From JBGTLA01 sp041744375 (lineage in GTDB: Bacteria; Actinomycetota; Acidimicrobiia; Spongiisociales; ZC4RG35): a DNA stretch of 15,956 nucleotides. How positions within the stretch are numbered: position 1 is the first letter of the stretch; every line of letters begins with the position of its first letter. The notes below the pieces were generated by a model. The model was not told where the DNA came from. It was given only the letters and a program-made list of their open reading frames with translations, and did not search any database. A program made the position numbers and the translations under genes. The stretch spans positions 1-15,956 of the forward strand of contig JBGTLA010000045.1 in NCBI GenBank assembly GCA_041744375.1, in the 5' to 3' direction. Below are positions 1-7,132 of this stretch, piece by piece.

Positions 1-140
1 TGAGATGATGAGCCCGGTCGCCTACGAGCAGGTACTCGCTGACCGAGCAATCGGACGGGACACCGACACGAAGGCAGCATGACCTCGAGACCACCCGACA
101 CCACCAATAAGAAACCCTCCACGATTCGAGGGGAAGCCCA
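1..140 (+). mobile_element. Right end of an IS3-family element (partial, runs off the left edge)
   Basis: The segment holds a short C-terminal transposase tail that stops at 82, then 58 bp of non-coding DNA ending in CA at 140. Read from 140 on the minus strand it begins TGGGCTTCCCCTCG, and a TG...CA boundary fits IS3-family ends. At exactly this point the IS481 transposase homology on the minus strand is lost, so 140/141 is the inferred junction. The left end and any target duplication lie outside the window. The family assignment rests on a short tail and is inference. Confidence 0.5.
2..82 (+). CDS. C-terminal tail of IS3-family transposase (OrfB-like), 5' partial
   Basis: A frame open from the window edge encodes 26 residues and stops with TGA at 80-82. 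It contains the motif MMSPVAYEQ. IS3-family OrfB integrase domains commonly end in a block of the type 'LG..SPv.yE' shortly before the stop, so this is read as the last residues of such a protein. The catalytic DDE region would lie left of the window. The stop falls about 58 bp before the inferred element end, a usual distance for these elements. With only 26 residues visible, another rve-type transposase cannot be excluded. Confidence 0.5.
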   Translation, partial: EMMSPVAYEQVLADRAIGRDTDTKAA

Positions 141-900
141 CTCGGAGCCACTGTTTGAGGGTCTGTTGGAATCGTTCGACTTTGCCGACGGTGGTGGGAT
201 GGTTGGGTCGGCTGTTCTTCTGGACGATTCCCTGGGCGGCGAGTTCGGTTTCGAAGGCGTTACGGCCGCCTTTCCCGGTGGCGTAGACCATTCCGTTGTC
301 GGTGAGGGTCGAGGCTGGAGGCCCATAAACACTGACTGCGGTACGGAACATGTCTCGGACGACTCGTCCGGTGACCGGATTGTGGGCGGTCACTGACAAT
401 GCGTAGCGGGAGCGGTCATCGAGAAACGACAGGATCTCTGTGTCGCTGCCATCGACGAGAGTCCAGTGGGTGAAATCCGACTGCCACATCTCGTTGGGCA
501 TCCCAGCTTCGAACCTGACATAGGAGCTCTTCGGTCGTTTCTGGGGTTGAGCTTGGACCAGTCCATGTGCTTTGAGATATCTCCACACCGTCGCCGCGGA
601 CACTTCGATGCCATGGTCTTCTTCGAGATGCCAGACGATCGTCTCCGGCCCAGCGTCCATCCCTCTGGCAGTCAACTGTCCACGCAGGTCAACGATCAGA
701 GCCACCACCTCAGAAGAGAGTCGGTTAGGTGAGGTGAGAGGACGTTTCGAACGAGGTTCGAACGCAGCTTCGCCCTCGGCTCGGTAGCGGGCCACCAGCT
801 TGGACACCCAACCCTTCGACACCCCATAGTCCCGGGCAACCTCGGCCTGGGAACGTCCCTCCACGATGACAGCAGTGATGATCAGACAAGCCTTCGACAT
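22..900 (-). CDS. IS481-family transposase, C-terminus replaced by IS3 sequence
   Basis: This is a DDE transposase that cuts and joins element ends. The frame encodes 292 residues. Residues 1-55 carry a helix-turn-helix (EVARDYGVSKGWVSKLVARY). The integrase-core catalytic residues are visible as D142 (QSDFTHW), D201 (LTDNG) and E242 (KVERFQQTLK), so the triad is intact. After R253 the expected IS481 ending, an Asn/His/Arg-rich stretch, is missing. The last 39 residues instead read through the inferred IS3 end and look unrelated to any transposase. Full-length family members usually run about 320 residues or more. The ATG at 898-900 fits the N-terminal helix-turn-helix and sits 70 bp inside the element end. 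The protein is probably inactive or impaired; the family call is firm. Confidence 0.85.
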   Translation of the reverse strand: MSKACLIITAVIVEGRSQAEVARDYGVSKGWVSKLVARYRAEGEAAFEPRSKRPLTSPNRLSSEVVALIVDLRGQLTARGMDAGPETIVWHLEEDHGIEVSAATVWRYLKAHGLVQAQPQKRPKSSYVRFEAGMPNEMWQSDFTHWTLVDGSDTEILSFLDDRSRYALSVTAHNPVTGRVVRDMFRTAVSVYGPPASTLTDNGMVYATGKGGRNAFETELAAQGIVQKNSRPNHPTTVGKVERFQQTLKQWLRVGFPSNRGGFLIGGVGWSRGHAAFVSVSRPIARSASTCS

Positions 901-970
901 GGCCCAATCCGACCACCCCGAAGTTTCCTATGACCCGCGACATGGGTTTCCTATGTCCTGAAACCAGACA
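141..970 (-). mobile_element. IS481-family element, truncated by an IS3-type insertion
   Basis: This covers the transposase body (start codon at 898-900) plus the outer end of the element up to about 970. Read on the minus strand, the outer end starts TGTCTGGTTTCAGGACATAG; IS481-family elements typically start with TGT. The other end is not present: at about 141 the sequence switches to the IS3-like end. The rest of the IS481 element, if it survives, should lie to the left of the window beyond the IS3 copy. The outer boundary of 970 is inferred from the terminal TGT. Confidence 0.6.
923..970 (-). repeat. IS481 outer end with two direct copies of a 10-mer
   Basis: The 10-mer GTTTCCTATG occurs at 923-932 and again at 946-955, a 23-bp period (about two helical turns), next to the terminal TGT at 968-970. 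Repeated motifs at an insertion-sequence end are typical of transposase-binding sites and may also regulate the transposase promoter, which must lie here. The repeat is seen directly; the function is inferred. Confidence 0.55.
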
Positions 971-1066
971 CTGCCGCGGGCGCCAAAGTGAATCTCCCCA
1001 TCATTTCGGCCGAGGCAGGAGACACCTCCCCGAGCCCAGGGAGTCGGAGTTGCGTATCCTCTGGGC

Positions 1067-2491
1067 GTGCCCAACTTCTACTTCGAACCTCTCTCTCACC
1101 TCGACGCCTCGTTTCTGGCGCTCGAGTCGCCTACCACCCACATGCATGTGGCCGGGGTGGCGATCTTCGAAGGAGGGCCGTTGGCGCTGAAAGGCGGCGC
1201 CATCGACATCGAGCGGATCCGCGCCCACGTCCACTCCAAGCTCGAGTACATCCCCCGCTACCGCCAGCGGCTTGACTTCGTCCCCTACGTCCGCTCCCCC
1301 GTGTGGATCGACGACACCCACTTCAACCTCGACTATCACGTGCGCCACACCAGCCTGCCCAGACCCGGGACCGACGACCAGCTCAAGCGGCTCGCCGGGC
1401 GGATCGTGTCCCAGCAACTCGACAAGGCCAAGCCCCTCTGGGAACTGTGGGTGGTGGAGGGCATGTCAGACGGCCGTTTCGCCATCATCGCCAAGATCCA
1501 CCACTGCATGATCGACGGGCTGTCGGGCGTCGACCTCACCACGATCCTCCTCAACGTCGTCCCCACCACCGAGATCGAAGAGACACCCGAGTGGGTACCC
1601 CGACCCGCCCCCACCCACACCGAGCTGGCGGTGGCGTCCGCCGCCCAGACAGCACGCCACACCATCGATCGAGTGACGTCCTTGGGCCGTTTCATCGCAG
1701 GGGGCCAGCAGGCGATCCAACAGGTCTCGGGCAAGGCCCTGGCGGCCGTCAACTCCTTGCGGTCCGGGTGGCTCTCCACCGCCGACCGAACACCGCTCAA
1801 TCCCGACATCGGACCCAACCGCCGCTTCGATTGGACCGAGACGCCTCTCGACGAGGTCAAGACGATCAAGAACCAACTGGGCGGCACGGTGAACGATGCC
1901 GTCCTGGCCATCGTCGCCGGTGCTGTCCGGCACTTCTTCTTGGCCCATCGGGAGTTCGACGTGGAAGGCCTCGAGTTCCGGGTCATGAACCCGGTGAGCA
2001 CCCGGCGCTCCGACCAGTCCGGAGCGCTGGGAAACCAGGTAGCCATGTGGCTCGTCGACCTTCCCATCGACGAGCCGGACCCCGCCGCCCGACACCAGAA
2101 GGTCAAGGCAGACACCGCCAACCACAGGCGCACCAATCAGGCGCTAGGGGCAGCAACCCTCGTCGATCTTTCCCGAGGCACCCCCGTGACCCTCCTGTCG
2201 CTAGCCAGTCGGGTGGCTGCTCCCCGCATGCGGCCCTTCAACATGACCGTGACCAACGTGCCCGGACCACAGTTCCCCATGTACTTGCTCGAGGCCAAGA
2301 TGGTGGCCAACTACCCCATCGTTCCCCTGTGGGCCCAGCACGGCCTGGGAATTGCCCTCTTCAGCTACGACGGACGACTGCTGTGGGGGGTCCACGCCGA
2401 CTTCGACGCCCTGCCCGACGCCGAGGTCTTCATCGAGTCGATCCACACCTCCGCCAAACAACTCCTCAACGCGGCTCAGGTGAAGTCCTGA
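1067..2491 (+). CDS. Wax ester synthase / acyl-CoA:diacylglycerol acyltransferase (WS/DGAT)
   Basis: This enzyme transfers an acyl group from acyl-CoA to a fatty alcohol or to diacylglycerol, making wax esters or triacylglycerol at the membrane or lipid-droplet surface. The 474 residues match the usual family length of about 450-480. Visible motifs are PLW at 123-125, the catalytic HHxxxDG (HHCMIDG) at 145-151, the ND motif (GGTVNDAV) with N276-D277, and NVPGP at 397-401. The N-terminus (PLSHLDASFL) is typical of the family and supports the GTG start at 1067, although no strong Shine-Dalgarno sequence is seen upstream. The IS481 end at about 970 is only 96 bp upstream, so the native promoter may have been displaced. 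The gene is followed by a short hairpin and an EamA transporter gene. The family is firm; the preferred acceptor cannot be read from sequence. Confidence 0.93.
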   Translation: MPNFYFEPLSHLDASFLALESPTTHMHVAGVAIFEGGPLALKGGAIDIERIRAHVHSKLEYIPRYRQRLDFVPYVRSPVWIDDTHFNLDYHVRHTSLPRPGTDDQLKRLAGRIVSQQLDKAKPLWELWVVEGMSDGRFAIIAKIHHCMIDGLSGVDLTTILLNVVPTTEIEETPEWVPRPAPTHTELAVASAAQTARHTIDRVTSLGRFIAGGQQAIQQVSGKALAAVNSLRSGWLSTADRTPLNPDIGPNRRFDWTETPLDEVKTIKNQLGGTVNDAVLAIVAGAVRHFFLAHREFDVEGLEFRVMNPVSTRRSDQSGALGNQVAMWLVDLPIDEPDPAARHQKVKADTANHRRTNQALGAATLVDLSRGTPVTLLSLASRVAAPRMRPFNMTVTNVPGPQFPMYLLEAKMVANYPIVPLWAQHGLGIALFSYDGRLLWGVHADFDALPDAEVFIESIHTSAKQLLNAAQVKS

Positions 2492-2507
2492 GCCGGTAAG
2501 GACCGGC
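2492..2507 (+). terminator. Short stem-loop directly after the WS/DGAT stop
   Basis: A perfect 6-bp inverted repeat, GCCGGT-AAGG-ACCGGC, begins at the base right after the TGA stop. No U-tract follows, so it would be at best a weak terminator or a 3'-end protecting hairpin. The repeat is seen; the role is inferred. Confidence 0.3.
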
Positions 2508-2605
2508 CAAGAATCCTCTCGGCTGTGCGCTGAGAACCGCCGGCAGCCTCGTCCGGGCAGAGATCTTGCTTCGGTCGATTTGGGGGCAGGTGGCAAGCTT
2601 CGGGG

Positions 2606-3493
2606 ATGCCGCTCGGTGCTGCTCTGTTCGGGGCCGTTGCCCTGTCGTTTTCGGCCATCTTCTTTGCGCTCTCGGAGGTGTCGCCGGTCACGGGGACCTT
2701 CTTTCGGGCCGTCTATGCCTTGCCGGTCCTGACGCTGCTGTGGTGGAAGATCCGCCACCACGACAAACGAAGCCGCAAGGCCCGAGTGCTGGGAGTCGGA
2801 GCCGGGTTGATGCTCGGTCTCGACTTCACCTTCTGGCACGTGGCCATCGGCTACATGGGAGCGGGGTTGGCGACCCTGGTGGCCAACTCCCAGGTGGTGA
2901 TCGTCGCTCTCTTTGCCTGGGTCATCTTCGGGGAACGGCCGAGCCGGGTGCTGGGTTGGGCCATCCCGTTGGTGATGGTCGGGCTCACCCTCGTGAGCGG
3001 GATGGTCGGAGCCAATTCGTTCGGAGTCGATCCTCTCCAAGGAACCATATTTTCCGTCTTGTCGGCGGTTTGTTACGCCGGGTTCCTCTTGGCCTACCGG
3101 CGGTCCAACCGCAGCCAGTCCCCCGCCGTCGGCTCGCTCCTCGACGCCACCCTCGGCACAGCGCTGGTGACGGCAATCATCGCTCCCGTCTTCGGGGGAA
3201 TAGACCTCGGCCCCACCTGGCCGGCCCACGGATGGCTGGTGGCGCTGGCGATCAGCTGCCAGGTGGTCGGCCTTTTGGCCATCGGGTACGCCCTTCCTCG
3301 GCTCCCGGCGGCCGAGACCTCGACGCTCATTCTCCTCCAACCGGTGCTGACCATGGTGTGGGGTGCCCTCATCCTCACCGAACGCCCCTCGGCCCTGCAG
3401 CTATTCGGGGTGGTGCTCGTCCTGGCAGGTGTCGGGTCCGTGGCGACGCTCACCCGTCGCCGTCGCCTGGGGATTCCGGCCCCGACAGTGTGA
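2606..3493 (+). CDS. EamA/DMT-superfamily transporter
   Basis: A 295-residue integral membrane protein with about ten hydrophobic segments arranged as two EamA repeats (roughly residues 5-130 and 150-282). The first contains the family-typical stretch FFALSEVSPVTGTFFRAVYALP and the run GLATLVANSQVVIVALFAWVIFGERPS. The second contains LPAAETSTLILLQPVLTMVWGALILTERPS. Both halves end in the 'E-R-P-S' pattern common after helix 4/9 in this family. Members export or exchange small metabolites such as amino acids or nucleobases; the substrate here is unknown. The ATG at 2606 follows a TCGGGG stretch that could act as a weak ribosome-binding site. The 3' end overlaps the convergent gene at 3450-3884 by 44 bp. 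Confidence 0.88.
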   Translation: MPLGAALFGAVALSFSAIFFALSEVSPVTGTFFRAVYALPVLTLLWWKIRHHDKRSRKARVLGVGAGLMLGLDFTFWHVAIGYMGAGLATLVANSQVVIVALFAWVIFGERPSRVLGWAIPLVMVGLTLVSGMVGANSFGVDPLQGTIFSVLSAVCYAGFLLAYRRSNRSQSPAVGSLLDATLGTALVTAIIAPVFGGIDLGPTWPAHGWLVALAISCQVVGLLAIGYALPRLPAAETSTLILLQPVLTMVWGALILTERPSALQLFGVVLVLAGVGSVATLTRRRRLGIPAPTV

Positions 3494-3884
3494 TGGCGGC
3501 GGCCTTGGTCGCCCCCCAGGCGAGATGAATGGCCCACACCTCTTCCCCCAGGTCGCGCGTCGAAGCCGGGGCAAGGTCGTAGAGATCGCCCGGCAACGCC
3601 CTCTCGGCCATCGGGTCCCGGGGTATCGGCTCCACCCCCAAATCAGCCAGGCGGGCCGTCGGGAAACGCATGGCCTCCTGGAACACCTCCAGCGGACCGC
3701 GTCGTTGCTGCGAGAAGGGCTGAGAGAGCAGTAGCTCGAGTTCCGACTGCAACCAGGCGGCACCCTCCTCGACGGCTGCCTCCAGGCCCATGACGTGCGG
3801 AGCGCGCCGGCGCACGTGGTGCGGGTAGACGGCCACCAGGGCTTCGGCCAGGTTTGCCGAATGATCCGGCATCGGGCCGCTCAT
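3450..3884 (-). CDS. Conserved-looking protein of unknown function
   Basis: 144 residues, soluble, with no signal peptide or membrane segment. I do not recognise a named domain. The mostly helical sequence contains HHVRRRAPHVMGLEAAVEEG near residues 21-41, an LLLSQPFSQQRRGPLEVFQEA stretch in the middle, and PGDLYDLAPASTRDLGEEVW followed by AIHLAWGATKAAA near the C-terminus. The ordered, low-bias composition argues for a real gene. The start ATG overlaps the stop of the CvpA-CAP gene by 4 bp (3881-3884), which implies translational coupling and fixes the start. The last 44 bp run antisense to the end of the EamA gene. A role connected to the CvpA-CAP membrane protein is suggested by coupling only. 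Confidence 0.7.
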   Translation of the reverse strand: MSGPMPDHSANLAEALVAVYPHHVRRRAPHVMGLEAAVEEGAAWLQSELELLLSQPFSQQRRGPLEVFQEAMRFPTARLADLGVEPIPRDPMAERALPGDLYDLAPASTRDLGEEVWAIHLAWGATKAAAITLSGPESPGDGDG

Positions 3885-4837
3885 CGTCCGAACACCTTCA
3901 CCACCAGCACCCCCAGCGGCCCCTGGACGGCAGCGATGCCCACCCGATCGAAGCCGGGATCGACGAGCGCCGAGTCGGACGCCGCGGCGATGCCTTCCTG
4001 TGCAGCCCGATCGGTGGCGGCCAGGGCCACCATCTCCTCGGCGCGCTCCAGACGGAGCCCTTCGGTGGTGGTGTCCGCCAGGACCGAAGACGGCCGGCGC
4101 CTCTCCACGAAACCATTCCGGTACATCTCGACGGCGCGCCGACGGGCCACCTCCGCCAACCCGTCGGACCAGGCCAGCGGGTCGGCTCCCGCGTCGAGAC
4201 GATCGGCATTCACGCGGTCGGCCAAGAAGGCAACCGATGTCGGGGACGATGCCAACTCGTCGGCGTCGACCGGACTTGTCTCGACGCGCTCCCCTTCCTC
4301 GGGAACAACCCGCCGTCCACCCGTCACCTCCTCCAGCGCCGCCAACGCCGCCACTGCTTGATCACCCACCAGCGGCCACAACATCCCCGGAATGAGCGCA
4401 TCGGGGCCGGCCACCGCCTGGGCCACTGTCGAGTCCCCCACCGCCTCGTCGTAAGCCTCCGGCAGCGGCAGAACGGAGCCGATCGCCAACGCCACCACGA
4501 CCACCACCGCGCCCCACACCGCCGCCACCCCCGACCCCAGCACCCGGTTGACCATTGTCAGGCCGGGAAGGCTCATCACTTTGGAGAGGTAACGGGCGAG
4601 GATCGACAAGCTCAGGCCGAAGAGAATGAACAAGACGACTCCCGCTCCGGTCCGTGCCATCTCCGGCGACGCCCCGAAACGGTCGGAGAGCCAGCCCCCT
4701 ACCGGGGCGGAGAGCCGGAAGGCGATGGCGGCGCCGACCACCAGACCGACGAGGTCCATCAGCTCACGGACGGCCCCTCGCAGCCAACCCCGAACCGCCA
4801 GAGCCGCGAGATAGATTCCGAGAATGAAGTCGACCAC
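3881..4837 (-). CDS. CvpA-family membrane domain fused to a CAP/SCP-like domain
   Basis: 318 residues from the GTG at about 4837. The N-terminal 130 or so residues form a CvpA domain: four hydrophobic segments, with the characteristic AVRGWLRGAVRELMDLVGLV after the first helix and the SKVMSLPGLTMVNRVLGSG loop before the fourth. Residues about 199-318 resemble a CAP domain: a start of the type LADRVNADRLDAGADPLAW, a helix with LAEVARRRAVEMYRNGF, and an end of the type VDPGFDRVGIAAV...VVKVFG. The usual CAP histidines and the GEN signature are not evident, so the CAP part looks degenerate. CvpA domains anchor other extracytoplasmic modules, for example the protease MarP in mycobacteria. A GTG start is chosen because the frame further upstream is antisense-like and overlaps alaX. 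The gene lies 80 bp after the AlaX gene and is coupled to the next gene. Confidence 0.78.
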   Translation of the reverse strand: MVDFILGIYLAALAVRGWLRGAVRELMDLVGLVVGAAIAFRLSAPVGGWLSDRFGASPEMARTGAGVVLFILFGLSLSILARYLSKVMSLPGLTMVNRVLGSGVAAVWGAVVVVVALAIGSVLPLPEAYDEAVGDSTVAQAVAGPDALIPGMLWPLVGDQAVAALAALEEVTGGRRVVPEEGERVETSPVDADELASSPTSVAFLADRVNADRLDAGADPLAWSDGLAEVARRRAVEMYRNGFVERRRPSSVLADTTTEGLRLERAEEMVALAATDRAAQEGIAAASDSALVDPGFDRVGIAAVQGPLGVLVVKVFGR

Positions 4838-4886
4838 GACCCCGTTGTAACACGCACGGGCGCCCGGCCCGGCGTTTCCCCAGAAA

Positions 4887-4911
4887 TCCCCCTGCACACA
4901 CGGTGGGGGGA
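4887..4911 (-). terminator. Weak G/C-run stem-loop between the AlaX and CvpA genes
   Basis: On the minus strand a TCCCCC run pairs with GGGGGA across a 13-nt loop and is followed by TTTCT. The stem is only 6 bp and the T-tract short, so this is a weak candidate for partial termination between the two genes. A role as a terminator is inferred. Confidence 0.25.
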
Positions 4912-4917
4912 AGGAGC

Positions 4918-5631
4918 TCAGACGAGTTGGATCTTCATTCGTTTGTTGGCTTTTCCCTTTGACTCGGTCTTGACGACTTCGATCTGTCCCACTTCCAGGG
5001 TGGTACGGACGTGGGTGCCGCCGTCGGCCTGGCGATCGAGCCCCACGATGTCCACCACCCGTATCTCCTCGATCCATTCGGGGATGAGGTTGACCTTGGT
5101 GCGGATGAGGTCGGGGTCGCCGAGGGCAACCTGGCGGGCCAGGTACACGATCTCGGTGGGGTAGCCACGGGTGAGCTCGTCGTTGAGTCGTCGCTCGACC
5201 TCCCGGCCGAACTCGGTGCTGATCGAATCGAGCTCGAAATCCATGCGGGCGGTTCCCTCTTCCATGTTTCCCCCCGTCACCTTCGCCCCAAAATCCCTCC
5301 ACACCACTCCTGAGAGGGCGTGGAGGGCGGTGTGGGTGCGCATGATGGTGTAGCGCCGCTCCCAGTCGATGGCTCCTTCCACGGGCGTCCCCGGCGCAGG
5401 GAGCTCGGCGGAATCGACGATGTGGAGGTGCTTGCCGTCCCGTCGCACCGTGTCGAGCACCCTCACTTCACCTCCGTCCCAGCGAATCACCCCGGTGTCA
5501 CCGGGTTGCCCACCGCCGCGGGCATAGAACACCGTGCGGTCGAGGAGCACAGCCCCCTCGACGGTTTCCAACACGGCTCCCTCTGCTCGATCCCGGTACG
5601 AATCTCGGCCCGCCAATTCTTCAGTCTGCAC
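4918..5631 (-). CDS. Alanyl-tRNA editing protein, AlaX-like
   Basis: A free-standing homologue of the AlaRS editing domain, which hydrolyses Ser- or Gly-tRNA(Ala) in trans. It has 237 residues, in the range of medium-length AlaX proteins. The N-terminal barrel has the conserved FYARGGGQPGDTG (35-47). The metal-binding HxxxH is HTALH at 100-104. The second half of the site, usually CxxxH in a CGGTHV context, reads QADGGTHV (201-208), so the Cys is replaced by Asp203 while His207 is kept. The C-terminus KGKANKRMKIQL is typical. The start is GTG at 5629-5631, with a clear AGGAGG about 7 nt upstream that decides the start. It is divergent from the Liv cassette and probably co-oriented with the CvpA-CAP gene downstream. 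The family is firm; catalytic competence with Asp is uncertain. Confidence 0.88.
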   Translation of the reverse strand: MQTEELAGRDSYRDRAEGAVLETVEGAVLLDRTVFYARGGGQPGDTGVIRWDGGEVRVLDTVRRDGKHLHIVDSAELPAPGTPVEGAIDWERRYTIMRTHTALHALSGVVWRDFGAKVTGGNMEEGTARMDFELDSISTEFGREVERRLNDELTRGYPTEIVYLARQVALGDPDLIRTKVNLIPEWIEEIRVVDIVGLDRQADGGTHVRTTLEVGQIEVVKTESKGKANKRMKIQLV

Positions 5632-5684
5632 CTCTACCTCCTGGCGAACACCCTACCGAACAAGACGAACCGGCTTTCCGGCGG

Positions 5685-5690
5685 TATATT
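5685..5690 (+). promoter_or_regulatory. Candidate -10 box (TATATT) for the Liv cassette
   Basis: The 117-bp gap between the divergent AlaX and binding-protein genes is the only obvious promoter region of the cassette. TATATT stands out in this GC-rich DNA and would give a leader of about 50 nt before the ATG at 5749. No good -35 hexamer is seen 16-18 bp upstream. A small inverted motif (CCGGCTTTCCGG) lies just before the box and could be an operator. Position and role are inferred. Confidence 0.35.
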
Positions 5691-5748
5691 GCAGCCTGAC
5701 GCTGCTCGGTCACGAGCGGTGTTCCTAAGCAAACGAGGAAGGAAACAA

Positions 5749-7107
5749 ATGAGCAGACGATTCATGCGGGTCTTTGCGCTCTTCGCCGTCCTATCGCTGA
5801 TTTTGGCAGCGTGCGGCAACGGGGCAGACCCGACCACCACGACCGCGGCCGCTCCGGCCGAGACGACCGCCCCCGACGACACACCAGACGACACACCAGA
5901 CGAGGCGCCCGACGACACCACGGCACCCGACGAGCCGATGACAGAAGGCCCCCTCGGGGCTGTCGTCGTCGGACCCGGCGAACCCATCAAGATCGCCACG
6001 TTGCAGGCCATCAGCGGTGACGTCGCCAGCCTCGGTGAGGATCAGAACCGGGCGACCGAGATCGCCATTGCCGACAAGGGCGACATCCAGGGGTTCGAGA
6101 TCGAGCTGTCGTACCGGGAGGACGACTTGTGCAACTCCGAAGGTGGCCAGACCGGTTCCACCCGCATCGTGGCCGACCCCGACGTCATCGGCGTCATCGG
6201 CACGAGCTGCTCGGGAGCGGGCGTTCCCGCCTCGCGCGTGGTCACCGGAGCCGGACGTGTTCTCATCTCAGGATCGAACACTTCCCCCGTGCTGACGTCG
6301 TTCTTCGACGGCAACCCGGGCCCTGAGTACCACGAGGGCTACTACCGGACCGCTCACAACGACGCCATCCAGGGCGCCGCGGCGGCCCGTTTCGTGTTCG
6401 AAGAGCTGGGACTCAGTTCGGTGGCGACCATCAACGACGGCGACCCCTACACCCAGGGGCTCACCACCGCCTTCGGCGCCTCCTTCGAGGAGCTGGGTGG
6501 ATCAGTCGTGCTCGCCACGGCAGTAACCCCCGAACAGACCGACATGCGACCGGTCCTGACCGAGGTTGCCGCCGCCGGAGCCGAGTTGATCTTCTTCCCG
6601 ATCTTCCAGCCGGCGGGTGACTTCATCCCCGAGCAGGCCCCCGACATCAGCGGCCTCGAGGACGTGGTGTTGATGGGCGCAGACGGTCTGTTGTCGGACA
6701 CCTACGTCGTGCTGCCCCAGACCAAGGGCATGTACTTCTCGGGTCCCAGCACCCCTGAAACCCCTGAGTACGCCGACTTCGTGGCCAAGTACGTCGATGC
6801 GTACGGTGAGGAGCCGATCCAGTCGTTCCATGCCCACGCCTACGACGCCACCAACATGCTGTTGGCGGCCATCGAAGAGGTGGCAGTGATGGACGGGGAC
6901 AACCTCGTCATCGACCTGCAGGGTGTGCGGGACGCGCTCAACGCCATCAACTGGAGCGGCCTGACGGGATCTTTGGTGTGTGACGACTTCGGCGACTGCG
7001 CCGACCCGACGATCTTCATCGTCCAGAACACCGACGACACTCCCACGATCGCCGACGTGAGGGCGAACGTGCAGGTCAGCTATACAGCCGCGGAACTGGG
7101 CTTCTAG
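5749..7107 (+). CDS. ABC transporter substrate-binding lipoprotein, LivJ/HAAT type
   Basis: 452 residues from the ATG at 5749, preceded by a GAGGAAGGA ribosome-binding site. The N-terminus is a lipoprotein signal: Arg-rich start, hydrophobic core and lipobox LAAC with lipidated Cys22. Residues about 27-65 are a Thr/Ala/Pro/Asp linker with small repeats (DDTPDDTPDE) that would tether the domain to the membrane. From about residue 80 a Peripla_BP_6 (leucine-binding-protein-like) fold follows, starting with PIKIATLQAISGDVASLGED; SCSGAGVPASRVV matches the conserved 'GP..S...a.a' loop that contacts the ligand's amino and carboxyl groups in the family. The protein captures the ligand for the LivHMGF complex encoded downstream. 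Although the frame is open back to 5320, the signal peptide and ribosome-binding site fix the start. The substrate is not determinable; amino acids are the default, with amides or urea as alternatives. Confidence 0.92.
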   Translation: MSRRFMRVFALFAVLSLILAACGNGADPTTTTAAAPAETTAPDDTPDDTPDEAPDDTTAPDEPMTEGPLGAVVVGPGEPIKIATLQAISGDVASLGEDQNRATEIAIADKGDIQGFEIELSYREDDLCNSEGGQTGSTRIVADPDVIGVIGTSCSGAGVPASRVVTGAGRVLISGSNTSPVLTSFFDGNPGPEYHEGYYRTAHNDAIQGAAAARFVFEELGLSSVATINDGDPYTQGLTTAFGASFEELGGSVVLATAVTPEQTDMRPVLTEVAAAGAELIFFPIFQPAGDFIPEQAPDISGLEDVVLMGADGLLSDTYVVLPQTKGMYFSGPSTPETPEYADFVAKYVDAYGEEPIQSFHAHAYDATNMLLAAIEEVAVMDGDNLVIDLQGVRDALNAINWSGLTGSLVCDDFGDCADPTIFIVQNTDDTPTIADVRANVQVSYTAAELGF

Positions 7108-7132
7108 AGTCCGGAAAGAGACGAAAGGAGCT

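Noticed and set aside
2201..3340. 379-codon minus-strand open frame opposite the EamA gene
   Set aside because: It is a charged, low-complexity antisense frame; the plus strand encodes a clean ten-helix transporter.
3854..5164. 436-codon plus-strand open frame opposite the CvpA-CAP and AlaX genes
   Set aside because: It is His/Arg/Pro-rich antisense sequence covering two well-supported minus-strand genes.
4838..5302. N-terminal extension of the CvpA-CAP frame up to 5302
   Set aside because: The extra residues are Gly/Arg/His/Pro-rich and antisense-like and lie inside the AlaX gene in another frame. The CvpA domain starts at the GTG near 4837.
5876..5935. Tandem-looking short repeats in the binding-protein gene
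   Set aside because: They encode the Asp/Thr/Pro linker after the lipoprotein Cys, a common feature of actinobacterial lipoproteins; they are not a CRISPR or mobile repeat.
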